64,000 bases of DNA from Amaurobius ferox (Eukaryota > Arthropoda > Arachnida > Araneae > Amaurobiidae), in the NCBI GenBank assembly GCA_951213105.1, contig OX578134.1, positions 137,168,293-137,232,292 on the forward strand. Reading direction: 5' to 3'. Both the position numbers and the translations under genes were made by a program. The notes beneath the pieces were generated by a model. The model was not told the origin of the DNA. It made no database searches and worked only from the letters and a program-made list of their open reading frames with translations. This document shows, one piece after another, positions 1-12,799 of this stretch. The first letter of the stretch is position 1. Every line of letters begins with the position of its first letter.

Positions 1-375
1 AATTTTGTGAAATTTGGTCAATTAGTATTTTAGCTAGAATGGATACATAAAATTTTTACGGACCATTTCGTAAAAAAAGGCAGATTCTGTTTTCACGAAT
101 GCTACCAAAAACTAATCAGCACCAGGGTCTTATCCAAGTGACTTACATACCAAATTTTATGAAATTCGGTCCATTAGGTTTTTAGTTAGAGTGGATATAT
201 ACATTGCACAGACACACAGACACACAGACACACACAGAGACGTCACGCTAAAAATAGCTTTTTCATATTCTAGAGGTCACGAAACGTGTAGATCTGTCGA
301 AAACTCGAGTTGTGATTTTTGGCATGCTTCCGATACTTTCCCTATACATTACCATATATATCAGAAAAGTAAAAA
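1..375 (-). repeat. Family A dispersed repeat, copy 1
   Basis: Read on the minus strand it starts with a hairpin-like end (the 'actttccctat...' motif near 325-370), then the 'ctcgagt' box, the 'gacgtc' box, a cagaca/cacaga microsatellite (208-240) and roughly 160-bp sub-repeats containing 'gaaattcggtccattag'. Other copies lie at 16760-17310, 31200-31310, 34561-35060 and 62721-63310. The open frame at 191-433 is a translation of this repeat and not a gene. The left end is cut by the window edge. Confidence 0.75.
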
Positions 376-1700
376 TTTAAAATATGCAAGAAATCTTTTG
401 GTTCATCTTCTAGTATTTCTAATGTTCTTGTAACTAATTAGAAATTTTCAAAACTCATGATGTTAGCAGGTGTGTAATATTTTTGCATAACAAGGGGGGG
501 AAATCATATGCAAAGGCTGTTTACCCATTTTTAGAACAAATTTAAAGCCATATAATTAAGGTTTGAAGTAACAATATTTATTTCTTAAATGTTCTATATG
601 ACGCCCCTTTCTCTGGACTATCAGTATACATCTTGATTTCCAGGATAAGAGAGCTTTTCTTAAAGTTATTAGTGATATTTTATTTCACTCCTCTTTCACA
701 GTTCTCCATTGTCCGTCCATTGTTTTAGGTCTGCATTTAGAAAATTCTCTTTTTAACAATCCAAAAGCATAATAAAGCATTTCCTTCAAAGTCCCATTAG
801 TGACACATCAAGGTACTTTGAAGGAATATGAGCAAAAGGTATTGCTCCTGTATCTTTTGTAATTTGTTTTTTTAAGAAATTTTGAGGTAGATTTTGATGT
901 GTGACTGATAGCTTTATCCTATGTCGTTCTATTCTATTAAGACTCTGTGTATAAAACGATGGTATGTCATTTTAAATAAAGGAGTTAAAACATTATCTTG
1001 GTAATATATTGAATTGATATTGACATTTTTTTCGACTCTTCTTAACATTAAGTTACCGTTGTACGAAAAAACAGCAATAATCATAAATCATTTACTGAAA
1101 CTTTCGTTTGATTCTTGGAGCTTCGTTTTCTCCTCTTTTGAAATAGTACATCGATCTCTGTGTGTGTGTGTGTGTGTGTAACTACAACAAACGATAATTT
1201 AGATTTTATAAAATAAGCTATTACCAGAAAAAAAATTTAAAATAATTTAAATTTTGTTGTTCTCTGCAAAAAAATTGTTCTAAAACTATGTAAACAGCCT
1301 CTATACCTACTATCAAAGTTATTGCAGATGTGAAAGAAACTTGTATCTTGAAAACAACAATTGCGCTTGCTCACCTAATAAAAATAACTTGTAGAATATT
1401 ATTTGTTCACTGACATTGCAATAGGTCGCATGCTCATCTTGTTTATTTGTGATCAATAACACCATTTTATATTTGTTCTCTATCCTTTGATTCAAATTAT
1501 TTTATACAAACCATCAAATTAGTACTAGTTTTCAATCATGCAACTCGTTTTGAGAGAAGGCCTATAAGCATTATCATACATAGTACTAACCAAACCTAGA
1601 GGCCTTAGAAATACGCATCTTACCGCTGGACGCTCTACTTATTACCTTTCTACTGGCCCTTGAAAAGCCGAACTGGCTTTTTTTATTACTACGGCGCTAT
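376..1700. other. AT-rich stretch without recognisable genes
   Basis: No coding frame of note. It contains a short (GT)n microsatellite near 1158-1180 and otherwise unique-looking AT-rich sequence. I recognise nothing else here. Confidence 0.5.
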
Positions 1701-1706
1701 AATCAA

Positions 1707-2696
1707 CAAGAAAGATCAATCACGCATAAAGCATTGATTATGAAACACTTTCCAACTTCAATGCAATTTTATACAAACATCTCTCAAATGCGATACATTC
1801 CTCGGTAATATTTTTTTTAAATTATCACAATACTACATTAATTTATTATATTTGAAATCTTCATCGAAGAAAATGAACTTCATTCAAATGACGGCATTGA
1901 AATATAAATTGCCTGGTTTAAACATCTCTAAAATGCGATACATTCCTCGGTAATATTTTTAACATTATCATAACACTACAATAATTTATTATATTTGAAA
2001 ACTTCATCGAAAACAAATAAACTTTATTCAAGTGACGTCATCGAAATATAAATCGTCTCTATATAAAAGCAGCATTTCATTCATAATCATTTTCCCAATC
2101 GTTTAGTTCATCACAATACTATAATCATTTATTTTATTTAAAAATTTGATAAATTGTTATCTACCATATTTAGTTTAAAATGTGAAACCTTTCTCATATA
2201 TAAAATAATTAAACTCTTGGAAAAATATTTATTATGAAATATATCTCTTTTCTCTTTCTGGAGGATATAACGAGAGTCAGAATTTAATTGAATTTGCCTT
2301 TCTCCCTATATTAAATAATTTTTATTTAAAAAACTACCTAACATATTTTACTGAAATTTTTTTATATGTTTTATGGGATAATTTGAATATTTTCTAAAAT
2401 TTTCGAAGTAATATGTGAATTTAAATTAGCTAAAAAATGTTTGAAACATTAGGTCCCATAGAATTCAATGTCTTTCATTTTTTCAACCCGGGTTCAATAA
2501 AAAACTAATTAGGTGATATTATTCATTTATATTCCCATAGGTCCCACAGACCGTCTGAAAAACATACTAAAATTTCATTTTGATTCCATTATTACGGCAG
2601 TTATCGTGCTAACGGACAGACAGACAGACAGAATGGATGAACCAAGTCATAAACACTTTCAACTATGTTGTAAAGTGTTAAAAACTGGTATTTTTT
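1707..2696 (+). repeat. Family C/R1 dispersed element, divergent copy
   Basis: It starts with the R1 module ('caagaaagatcaatc' followed by a near-palindrome around 'aagcattgatt'), with the internal block near 1900-2060 duplicated. The C module follows at about 2330-2696: a (CAGA)n tract at 2616-2632 and a terminal stem-loop with arms aacacttt / aaagtgtt (about 2650-2680). Full-length copies lie at 7026-8345 and 8887-10245, with further copies at 6240-6760 and 42025-43060. Confidence 0.7.
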
Positions 2697-2699
2697 GAC

Positions 2700-3500
2700 A
2701 TACCACGTATTGTACTAAAATGTATGGCGACCCGTCTGAAATATTACATTTTAAAGAATAACACTTTATAATAAAAGACTTTATTTGATCATATTAATAA
2801 GACGTTAAATTCGCATTAAAAGCAGGGCGTTATTTGATCTCATTAATAAGACGTTAAAACCAGAGCGCTCTGGTTTTAATGTGATTTTAACGTCTTATTA
2901 ATGTGATGAAATAATTAATTTTATTATAAGTGTTATTTTTTTAAATATTACGTATTGCCTTGTTTATAGGTTGGTAATGTTTGTCACTACGTTTTTCAAT
3001 GCATACATACAATTAATTACCATTTATCTAAGCCCAATGATGATAACAAGAGTGATTGATTTTCGAGAAGAGTCCTTGGAAATGTCAACTCTATTTCTAT
3101 AATTAAGAAGTATATAACCATTACTGGTCAAATATCGAAGAGTCTTATTCAATCTTTTGGGGTTTTCATTTAATCAATCTTTTAATTTATTGTTTCTTTT
3201 CTATTATGTTTCAATATTACTTAGTTTGATTAGTCATAGTTTTCAAAATTCATTAATTGATTGTTTTATTTATTTTAAATTGTATTCTGCTCTACGTTCC
3301 CAAAAGTTTGCTTTTCTGTGTTTTACGTGTTGTTGTTTTATTGTTGTTATTGTTATTATACTTTATTATTATTTCTGTGTTATTATTTTATCTGTATTGT
3401 TCTGTTTTATTGTTATTTCTATTTTTTCCGGTCAGCCGTTGTAACACCCTTTGAATGAGCCGGACGGTCTGGGTAATAAATAAATAAATACCACGTATTG
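2700..3500 (+). mobile_element. 5'-truncated LINE 3' end with 13-bp target-site duplication
   Basis: The sequence 'ataccacgtattg' occurs at 2700-2712 and again at 3488-3500, bracketing an insertion. The right end reads 'gccggacggtctgggtaat' followed by (AAAT)n, a typical LINE 3' end. Because the duplication is perfect, I treat the interval as one retrotransposed insertion. The open frames at 3157-3454 are low-complexity T-rich translations of the 3' untranslated region. The 'cggacggtctggg' end is also found in the SINE tails of this window. Confidence 0.7.
2854..2879. repeat. 26-bp perfect palindrome inside a larger inverted repeat
   Basis: The core is 'aaccagagcgctctggtt', centred between 2866 and 2867. 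It is extended on both sides by imperfectly inverted 'cattaataagacgt' arms (about 2830-2912), so a long hairpin could form. Confidence 0.7.
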
Positions 3501-5440
3501 CAATATCAACAACAAGTTCTAATTTTTCCCTTGAAAAAGCAATTAGCCAGATTTGAAATCGACTCAAAACATAAAATTGTATTCAGACTTACCCTACGGA
3601 CTTAAATACATTACAGTGAAATTTGATTACAACGAAATTGAATGAACTTACATTTTCAAGTAAGTCTCACGGTCTGGTAAAAGGGGGCCAAAAGAAACAA
3701 AATTTAAGTAAGTGTATTGGCTACTCTAAGATATTCGTAAAATTTAAGTACGGCTTGATTAAAAGAAATTTAAAAATTGCCTTGTTGTTTACCAAAAAAC
3801 CTGCCTTTGTACCCAATTTTATTTCAATTGGTTGAGTAATTTTGGATAAAAAGCGATTATATAATTCCGTAGACATATTATATAAGTCCGTGTACAGAGA
3901 ATAACGCAAAGAGCAAGCGAAATGTACAAAACGCGCAGTAGTGGACAAGAGAAACAATTTAAAAAAAATTGCGATATGCTTACATCCTTATGTAATAACC
4001 TATTTTTTTCGTAAGTAGACAGATTGACAAACATACTAAAAGTGTAGTTTCCAAGTGTTTCGAAATATATTTATAAGTGCTTCAAAGCATATTTTCGAAG
4101 TGCAGTATATTTTCGAAATCAACATTTACAAAAATCTATAAACTTTCAATATATTGTCGAAAAGCATTTCTAACACGAAACCAATACTTCTCTTTATCAA
4201 AAAAAGAAAAATACAACTGTAAATAAAATAATTACAACTTTAAAGCATCAAATTCAAAATAAAGGTTTTCTCATTGAACATTAAATATTTTTTTTAAAAA
4301 AACACATCGGTAACAATATACTCTCTTTAATTTAAATTAATTTAATTCTTGAAGTTGGAATCCACATGCAAAGTGTAATTTAATTAAGGTAATTAAGTTA
4401 ATTAAAGCGAGATTGATCTTCTAATTCATTTAGATTTCCTTCTAAGAAGCAGTATTAGCAGATCAGCGCATTGAAGCGGAGAAATCTTTTCGAAACACAT
4501 TTCCGTGATTTCTGTGAGAAATAATGCAGATATGTTTCAATACAGTTAATGCGGTAAGTGCTTCGAAAGTAATGGTATGAAATCTATTTCTCGAGTAAAG
4601 TTGAATTACTAATAAGGGCTTCAAGGAAAGGAAAATGAATATTGCAAGAGTTCAAAGTGATTAAAAACAAGAAAGTTGAATGCATAAAAAATTCAAAAAA
4701 AAAAATTCGGCAGTGGCTACATTCCAGTGGAGATAAAATGGTTTTTCGAGAATAACATCTCCTAAAATCAAAATAATTCAAAATATTGAAATATCTAAAT
4801 TATAACCACCTTTTTAAAATAGTTTGAAACATTAAATTATCGAAATTATAACCACTATATTTCAAAAAACTAAGTCCCCCCCCCCCCGCTTAACTGCATA
4901 CACTTGATTCTACTCTATCTCATGCGATTAAGCGGGTTATGCAATTAAACGGGTACACAAATTAATGTTATTAATACCCTTCTTGAATATAAAGATAATA
5001 AATATAAAATAATTATAGCAATTTACATAATAAATAGTAGTAATTTATTACTATACATAATACACTCCTTCTATTTATTATGTAAATGATCTTTTGAACT
5101 ACATGGGAAAAAACCGGATAGCGATAAAGCGATAAATCGACAAGTTTGGAGATTTATAGCTTTTCCTTCTATGCCTTCCGGTACTGAAGCTGAAATTCAC
5201 GAGATTGGGTTTTCAGCTTTTTTTGCAAATTAACTGGAGATTGCTATGCTATAAAGCGGGTATGTTAAACATTTATCCTATGGGGGTTAGCATTTGTTCC
5301 ACAATATTATGTGCATATAAGAGGGGTATGCTAATATCTGTTACCCAATTAAGTAGAGCCAACTATATACCCTATCCCAAATCCCTTTATATATCTATGT
5401 AAGGCTTTTAAAGGGCTACAAATTACATGCTCAATCTGCA
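3501..5440. other. AT-rich stretch without recognisable genes
   Basis: Only short frames, all of low complexity. A C-homopolymer lies near 4876-4888. I see no conserved motif or RNA gene. Confidence 0.45.
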
Positions 5441-6060
5441 TCTCAAGGTAAAATATCGAAATAAAACCACCTTTTCAAAATAGATGGAATATTACAATAT
5501 GTAAATTATAACCATTATATTTTGAAAACTAAGAATCCTATCTGAAATCCAATTATATATTCTTGAAGGGTTTTCAAAGTGCTGCAAAACTGCTTGTTTA
5601 CTGTTCATGGACAACACTTTTAGTTTTCGAGATATAAGCAATAGGAACTTTAAAAAAGCGAAATTTTCAATCTTCTTCAACTTGACAGGGTGATTGCTCG
5701 ATAAATAAAAAAACTTTGTATAAACAAATTATTGATCTAGAAATTGAATTTCCTATTGAATATGTTCTTACTTGCTATTTATATTTATCTTTCATCGTTT
5801 AGAAGATGTTTTGAGTGAATATAAGTAAATCGAAAACTCACTCAAAAACTTATATGCTAAAAATAGTTCAAAATGTTAACATCTTAAAATTATTTTTCTA
5901 TATTTACAAATGATACCCTATTTCCAATAAAACAAATATAAATTGTTTGCATTTTTGTCTATTAGGTTCGGAGATATAAGCGTCCGAAGTATATTTATAA
6001 TTTTCGTGGCGCTCAGATTTTAGCCGATTACTCCGACCATGTACGTTATTAAAGTCAAGA
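5440..6060 (+). repeat. Family E dispersed repeat, copy 1
   Basis: It shares blocks with 15740-16320: 'cttttagttttcgagatata', 'tcttcttcaacttga' and 'tctattaggttcgg' occur in the same order and at similar spacing. No coding capacity is evident. Confidence 0.6.
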
Positions 6061-6239
6061 AAACATGATAAATCATATTGTACTATAGTATTAAAATGCT
6101 ATTTTCTATAATGCAAATCACCAGCTTATCGCACAGTCTGGATTATAAGTGACAGTCTTCTTTTTCTCTCAGTACGATCATTGTGACGGAGAGGATATCA
6201 TTAGCAAGCAAATGTACCTTTTATTTTCTTTCTGCACAG

Positions 6240-6760
6240 TACGTCATCAGAACCAACAAGAAAGATCAATCATGCTTAAAGCATTGATTATGAAACACTT
6301 TCCAACTTCAATGCAATTTTATTTAAAAAAGTCTAAAATGCAATACATTCCTCGGTAATATTTTAGAACTTATCACAATACTACATTAATTTATTATATT
6401 TGAAAACTTAAACCTTCATTGAAAAAAATGAACTTCATTCAAATGACGGCATTGAAATATAAATTGCCTGGTTCAAATATCTATAAAATGCGATACATTC
6501 CACGGTAATATTTTTAAAACTATCATAATACTACGATAATTTATTACATTTGCAAACTTCATCGAAAACAACTGAAATTAATTCAAATGACGTCATAGAA
6601 AAAATGACACGCTTGGATCTCTCTATAAAAACAGCATTTCATTATAACACACTTTCTCCCATTCATTTCATTCATCACAATACTATAATAATTTATTTTA
6701 TTAAAAAATTAAGACCATGGAGCTACAACTAATTAAACTCTATGCTTAAAACTTCATCGA
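6240..6760 (+). repeat. R1 module of the C/R1 element, partial copy
   Basis: It begins 'caacaagaaagatcaatcat', contains the duplicated 'cattcctcggtaatattt' blocks and ends near 'accatggagctacaa'. The C module is absent. The frame at 6550-6732 is a translation of this repeat. Confidence 0.7.
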
Positions 6761-7025
6761 AAAAAATCGTCCTTCTTTTTATAAAATCACTTAATATTTC
6801 AAGAAAGAGTAAGCTAAAGAAATACAGCAATTCCACTACAACTCAGTCTACATATTTTGCGGTTTGCATTTTACATAAGTGAAAAATAGGCTTCGTTGTA
6901 GAAATAATCAAATTTGGATAATCATTTAAACTCAAATATATTGCATTTGCGTTGTTTCAGTATGTAGATGCACAGAATTTAAGCAAAAATAAAGTAGTTT
7001 TAGGACGGATACAACACTCAATATA

Positions 7026-8345
7026 AATTAACAAGAAAGATCAATCATACTTAAAGCATTGATTATGAAACACTTTCCAACTTCAATGCAATTTTATTTA
7101 AACATGTCTAAAATGCAATACATTCCTCGGTAATATTTTAAAACTTATCACAATACTACATTAATTTATTATATTTGAAACCTTAAACCTTCATCGAAAA
7201 AAATTAACTTCATTCAAATGACGGCATTAAAATATAAATTGCCTGGTTTAAACATCTCTAAAATGTGATACATTCCTCGGTAATAATTTTAGAATTATCA
7301 TAATACTACGATAATTTATTATATTTGAAAACTTCATCCAAAACAACTGAAATCCATTCAAATGACGTCATAGAAAAAATAACACACCTGGCTCTCTCTA
7401 TAAAAGCAACATTTCATTCATAAATAATTCCCCCATTCATGTCATTCATCACAATACTATAATAATTTATATTATTTAATTAAAAATTAAGACCATGGAG
7501 CTACAAGTAAGTAAAACTCTATGCGTAAAACTTCATCGAAAATTATCGTCCTTCTCTTTCTAAAATCAATGAATATTTCATTCATATCAGCCATGCAGAC
7601 TCCATGGACTAAATGATTTTGTGTTAAAGAATTACAGCGATTCTAATACAACTCATTCTACATATTTTGCTGTTTACATTTTACATAGGTGAAAAATAGG
7701 CTTAATAGTAGAAATAATCAAATTTGTATGAGCATTTAAACTGAAATATATTGTCATTGCGTTGTTAAAGTATGTAGATGCACAGAATTTAGGCCAAAAT
7801 AAAGTAGTTTTAGGATGGATACAACACTCAATATGAATTAGAAAGAACTTTAAAAATCACGATTTTGAGACAAGATGGATGCCATATATCATTTTGAAGT
7901 GGGTCATGTGATCGTTTCATATCATGGACACGTGATCGCTTCATATAAGGGGTGTTATTATTATTTTAATTTTTATTTAAAAAACTACTGAATATATTTC
8001 GCTGAATTTTTTTTTATATATTTTATGGAACAATTTGAATATTGCCTAAAATTTTCGAAGCAATTTGTGAATTTTAAATGCGCTTAAAAAATGCTTGAAA
8101 AATTAGGTCCCATAGGGCTCAATGTATTGCATTTTTTCAACCCGGGTTCAATCCAAAACTAATTGGGTGATATTATTCATTTATATTCCCATTGGTCCTA
8201 CAGACCGTCTGAACAACATACTAAAATTTCATTTTGATTAAGTCATTTTTACGGCAGTTATCGTGCTAACGGACAGACAGACAGACAGACAGACAGAATG
8301 AACAAAGTCATAAACACTTTTCAACTTTGTTGTAAAGTGTTAAAA
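7026..8345 (+). repeat. C/R1 element, full-length copy (left arm of a large inverted repeat)
   Basis: It runs from 'aacaagaaagatcaatcata' through 'accatggagctacaa', 'aacccgggttcaat' and a (CAGA)n tract at 8271-8297 to the terminal stem-loop ending 'gtaaagtgttaaaa'. About 500 bp of its right end is duplicated immediately downstream (8346-8840). An opposite-strand copy at 8887-10245 makes this the left arm of a palindrome centred near 8860. Confidence 0.75.
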
Positions 8346-8840
8346 AGAACTTAAAAACTCACGATTTTGAAACAAGATGGATGCCATATATCATTTTGAA
8401 GTGGGTCATGTGATATTTTCATATCATGGTCACGTGATCCTTTCATATAAGAGGTGTAATTATTATTTTAATTTTTATTTAAAAAACTACTGAATATATT
8501 TCGCTGAATTTTTTTTATATATTTTATGGAACAATTTGAATATTAACTAAAATTTTCGAAGCAATTTGTGAATTTTAAATCCGCTTAAAAAATGTTTGAA
8601 AAATTAGGTCCCATAGGGCTCAATGTATTTCATTTTTTCAACCCGGGTTCAATCCAAAACTAATTATGTGATATTATTCATTTATATTCCCATAGGTCCT
8701 ACAGACCGTCTGAACAACATACTAAAATTTCATTTTGATTAAGTCATTTTTGCGGCAGTTATCGTGCTAACGGACAGACAGACAGAATGAACAAAGTCAT
8801 AAACACTTTTCAACTTTGTTGTAAAGTGTTAAAAATTAAT
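8346..8840 (+). repeat. Tandem partial copy of the C module
   Basis: It repeats 'gaacttaaaa..cacgattttga', 'gggtcatgtgat', 'aacccgggttcaat', a short (CAGA)n tract and the terminal stem-loop of the preceding copy, at high similarity. This looks like a local duplication or a second truncated insertion. Confidence 0.7.
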
Positions 8841-8886
8841 CTCTCATATTTCTTGTTTCATTTTTCCCATTCTGTTAATTTTTGCA

Positions 8887-8946
8887 ACAATTTTTTAACA
8901 CTTTACAGCAACGTTGAAAAGTGTTTATGACTTTGTTCATTTTCAT

Positions 8947-8977
<31 letters not shown>

Positions 8978-10245
8978 GCCCGTTAGCACGATAACTGCCG
9001 TAAAAATGGCTTTATTAAAATGAAATTTTAGTATGTTGTTCAGACGGTCTGTAGGACTTATGGGAATATAAATGAATAATATCACCCAATTCGTTTTGGA
9101 TTGAACCCGGGTTGAAAAAATGAAATACATTGAGCCCTATGGGACCTAATTTTTCAAACATTTTTTAAGCGGATTTAAAATTCACAAATTGCTTCGAAAA
9201 TTTTAGATAATATTCAAATTGTTCCATAAAATATATAAAAAAGAATTCAGCGAAATATATTCAGTAGTTTTTTAAATAAAAATTAAAATAATAATTACAC
9301 TTCTTATATAAAGCAATCACGTGACCATGATATAAAAATATCACATGACCCACTTCAAAATGATATATGGCATCCATCTTGTCTCAAAATCGTGATTTTT
9401 TACGTTCTTTTTAATTCATATTGAGTGTTGTATCCGTCCTAAAACCACTTTATTTTTGGTTAAATTCTGTACATCTACATACTGAAACAACGCAATTACA
9501 ATATATTTTAGTTTAAATGCTCATCCAAATTTGATTATTTCTTCAACGTAGCCTATTTTTCACCTATGTAAAATGTAATCAGCAAAATATGTAGAATGAG
9601 TTGTATAATGTACGTTGTATGAGTTGTATAATGAGTTGTATAATGTATTGCTGTATTTCTTTAACACAGAATTATTTAGTCCATGGAGTCTGGATAGCTG
9701 ATATGAATAAAATAGACTTTGATTTTACAAAGAGAATGACGATTTTTTTCGCATAGAGTTTAATTACTTGTAGCTCCATGGTCTTAATTATTAAATAAAA
9801 TAAATTATTATAGTATTGTTATGAATGAAATGAATGTGGAAAAGTTATGAATGAAATGCTGTTTTTATAGAGAGATCCAGGCGTGTTATTTTTTCTATGA
9901 CGTCATTTGTATGAATTTCAGTTGTTTTCGATGAAGTTTTCAAATATAATAAATTTTCGCAGTATTATGACAGTTTTAAAAATATTACCGAGGAATGTAT
10001 CGCATTTTAGAGATATTTAAACCAGGCAATTTATATTTCAATGCCGTCATTTGAATGAAGTTCATTTTTTTCAATGAAGATTTAAGTTTTAAATATAATA
10101 AATTAATATAGTATTGTGATAAGTTTTAAAATATTACCGAGGAATGAATTGCATTTTAGACTTGTTTAAATAAAATTGTATTGAAGTTGGAAAGTGTTTC
10201 ATAATCAATGCTTTAAGCATGATTGATCTTTCTTGTTCTTTCTGT
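8887..10245 (-). repeat. C/R1 element, full-length inverted copy
   Basis: On the minus strand it has the same order of blocks as 7026-8345. Here it starts with the stem-loop end 'ttaacactttac', a (CTGT)n tract at 8947-8977, and ends 'gatctttcttgtt' near 10237. The frame at 8903-9130 is a translation of the repeat. Confidence 0.75.
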
Positions 10246-10249
10246 GAGA

Positions 10250-11730
10250 AATTCCCCACGACTTAGCATGACTGTTTCTGGTGGTTTAATTTTGTTACAA
10301 AAGTAGAAACATTTTAAACTAAAATTTAAATTTAAATTAGTCCGAATATTGTTTGAAAAGTAATTTCTTTTTCTGGTTGATATTATAAAATTTCCATCGT
10401 GAAAAAAAATTATTAATAAAAATATTAAAACTTCTGCATGCATTTATGAATTCTGTGCATATTTATTATTTGTAAATTATATCCCGTCATACTTTTTGAA
10501 TAGAATTAATTATTACAACGGCTTTAAAAGTTAATAAATCCCTGAAAAATATTCGAAAAGGTAAAATTTTCGAAGGCTTTCACTTTTCATGTATTAAGTA
10601 AAATTGTTTAATATTGTTTGAAATTAAAATAATTAAAAATTTTCGAATGATGTAATTAGAAGTGTAAAAGATACTGCTTTTAGCTGCTATGTTCCGTTTT
10701 CGATCATTTTTCCCTCATCATTTGATGGTGAAAAAGGATTAGCTTGTTATTTATAATACTCGAAAAACAATATTTTAAAATGAAATGTTAGATTAACTTA
10801 TATATATTATATTTCTTTTTTACTTACACATAAATATTGACTTATTTTGCTTTATTTCACTTGAATGTGGAAAAAAATTGATCTTCACATAAATTAATAA
10901 CAAAAATCAATTCTTAACAATGATGATTACGAAATTCGAATCTGTGTGGGTGTGAAATATTTGAACAATTTACAAGCCGACAATTAAGCGACCTAATTTA
11001 TGTCCAGTCACAGACTTAATTACCTAAATTGTTGTCAAGAATGACCTCATTTATTCACTGACGTTCGACAGAAGAGGAAATTGTGGAATTTTTCCAAATT
11101 GGCTTGTATCTTGTGCGTAATTAGGAAAACTTTATCAACAGTATAAAATGTAAGCGTTTAATTATACTACAGTAACAAAGCCTGCTATTTGTTCGTTGTT
11201 ATCGTTTTAACTGAACGATTTATAGGTAACCAGTAACGGAAAAGGTATTTATTTTCCACTTGGAGTACTATAAAATGCTAATAATCATTATAATTAAGAT
11301 CTGTTATTTTCTTTATTTATGATGGTATTCAGTATAGTTAAAAGTTGCTATTCACTGTAATTAAAATCTGCTATTTACTGTAATTAGAAGCTGTTTTTCA
11401 CTGTATTAAGGAACTGATAGTCCAGAACTGAAGAATCCCACTTTTCCATCCTCTTACATTCAAAACGACACCTGAACGAATCTCCCTCTGTTAATAATCA
11501 CGAAACTGGGCATTCCCAAATCTTGGAATGGTCCCAAGCAGCATTGGTAGACCAGTTTCGCATGTATGCATTTTCAGATATTTTCTTTGATTTATAGAAC
11601 GGATGTCTACTTTACGTTGTTCAAGCTCACTTTTTGTCATAAGAAAAGAATTTTCAATTTTATGGGTAATATAGATACATGTCAATTTCAACCTTTTATA
11701 CACAGTATCTAAAGCTAGAAATAGTATAAC
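10250..11730. other. AT-rich stretch without recognisable genes
   Basis: Short frames only (for example 11491-11703). None shows a domain or a signal that I recognise. Short near-repeats of 'actgtaattaaaatctgcta' occur near 11340-11400. Confidence 0.45.
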
Positions 11731-11734
11731 GATT

Positions 11735-12015
11735 GCAGATGTTTTTCGTTCTTCCGCCCGACCTACCCGAATATGTAAGGTATATGTTTGGACTGTCGAG
11801 ACGGTACCACCAACTGATACCGGAACCCAGTGAGAGCGACATTCACATGGATCTTACCCCCCATTCCCTGCCACCAACATCTCAGAAGGACTTTCGTACC
11901 CACAGATTTAATGTGCCTGTACTCCACATGCACGTGGAAAGTTTTGTGCAGAACGGGGAATCGAAATTGAGGCCTCCGACTGCAATCCCCGTACCTTAAT
12001 CACTGGGCTAGGTGA
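11735..12015 (-). mobile_element. tRNA-derived SINE (family S1), old copy
   Basis: The minus strand shows a degenerate tRNA-like head ending near 12010 ('tagcccagtg'-like A box) and a B-box-like 'tttcgattccccg'. The S1 body follows ('gggtacgaaagtccttctgaga', 'ccggtatcagttgg'), ending in the 'gtaggtcggg' tail. It aligns along its length with the S1 copies at 46189, 47736 and 54267. The 88-residue frame across it is a chance frame on the antisense strand. Confidence 0.75.
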
Positions 12016-12019
12016 TAGC

Positions 12020-12790
12020 AGATATCAGCATCCGGGAACCGGTAGGTGTTTTTCAGCGTTTTTCAGCACCGAATAGCCAATAATTAATATTTCAGCAAGA
12101 AAACTAACTGTGCCGCAATTTTGCGAATATCTTTGTCGTTTATACCACTTAGCCGACTTCAAATTACAAAGAGATTGATCTCAAGTCGCCCGCCATGACC
12201 AATCCTTACAGAACCTACCCATCTTGTAATTTGAATATACTGCGTCGTTAGATTGACTTCATCGATCACCACAAAGGTTCGCAAAGCTTATGGTATATAC
12301 CAAGTTCTCTTGTCTTTCGACTTACCGTTTATTTTGCTTAAGAGTATCAAAAAGTAGGAGACCATACTACGGAAACTGGTATCTGCAATGGGGCACAGTC
12401 CATAGCTTTGGCGCGTTATGCAACTGACTCATTCTGAAGCTTTAACGTTTTATTCAATCGATTTGATAAAATCAATATCATTCCTTCCATTAGTGTAAAA
12501 GTTTTAAAAGACTGCATCGATAGAAATGTTTTCTTCTGCTATCGCATTGCCGATAATTACGTTAATGTTTAAAGCGAGAATCTAATTTCAAGACTCTTAT
12601 CTCTAAAGCGTGTTTCGTGTATTAAATTACGCTAATTTGCGGTGCCATTCATCGTAACAGAAAAAGAAAGAAGTATCTCCGAACCTATACTTATAAATTT
12701 CAAACTGATATTTTAAAGCTAATAACATTCTTAACTGAACTGATTAAAAGCACTTACTAAACACCTCATACCCATTTGATAATCGTAGGA
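12020..12790. other. Stretch without recognisable genes
   Basis: I see no coding region, RNA gene or known repeat here. Confidence 0.4.
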
Positions 12791-12799
12791 ATGCATAAA

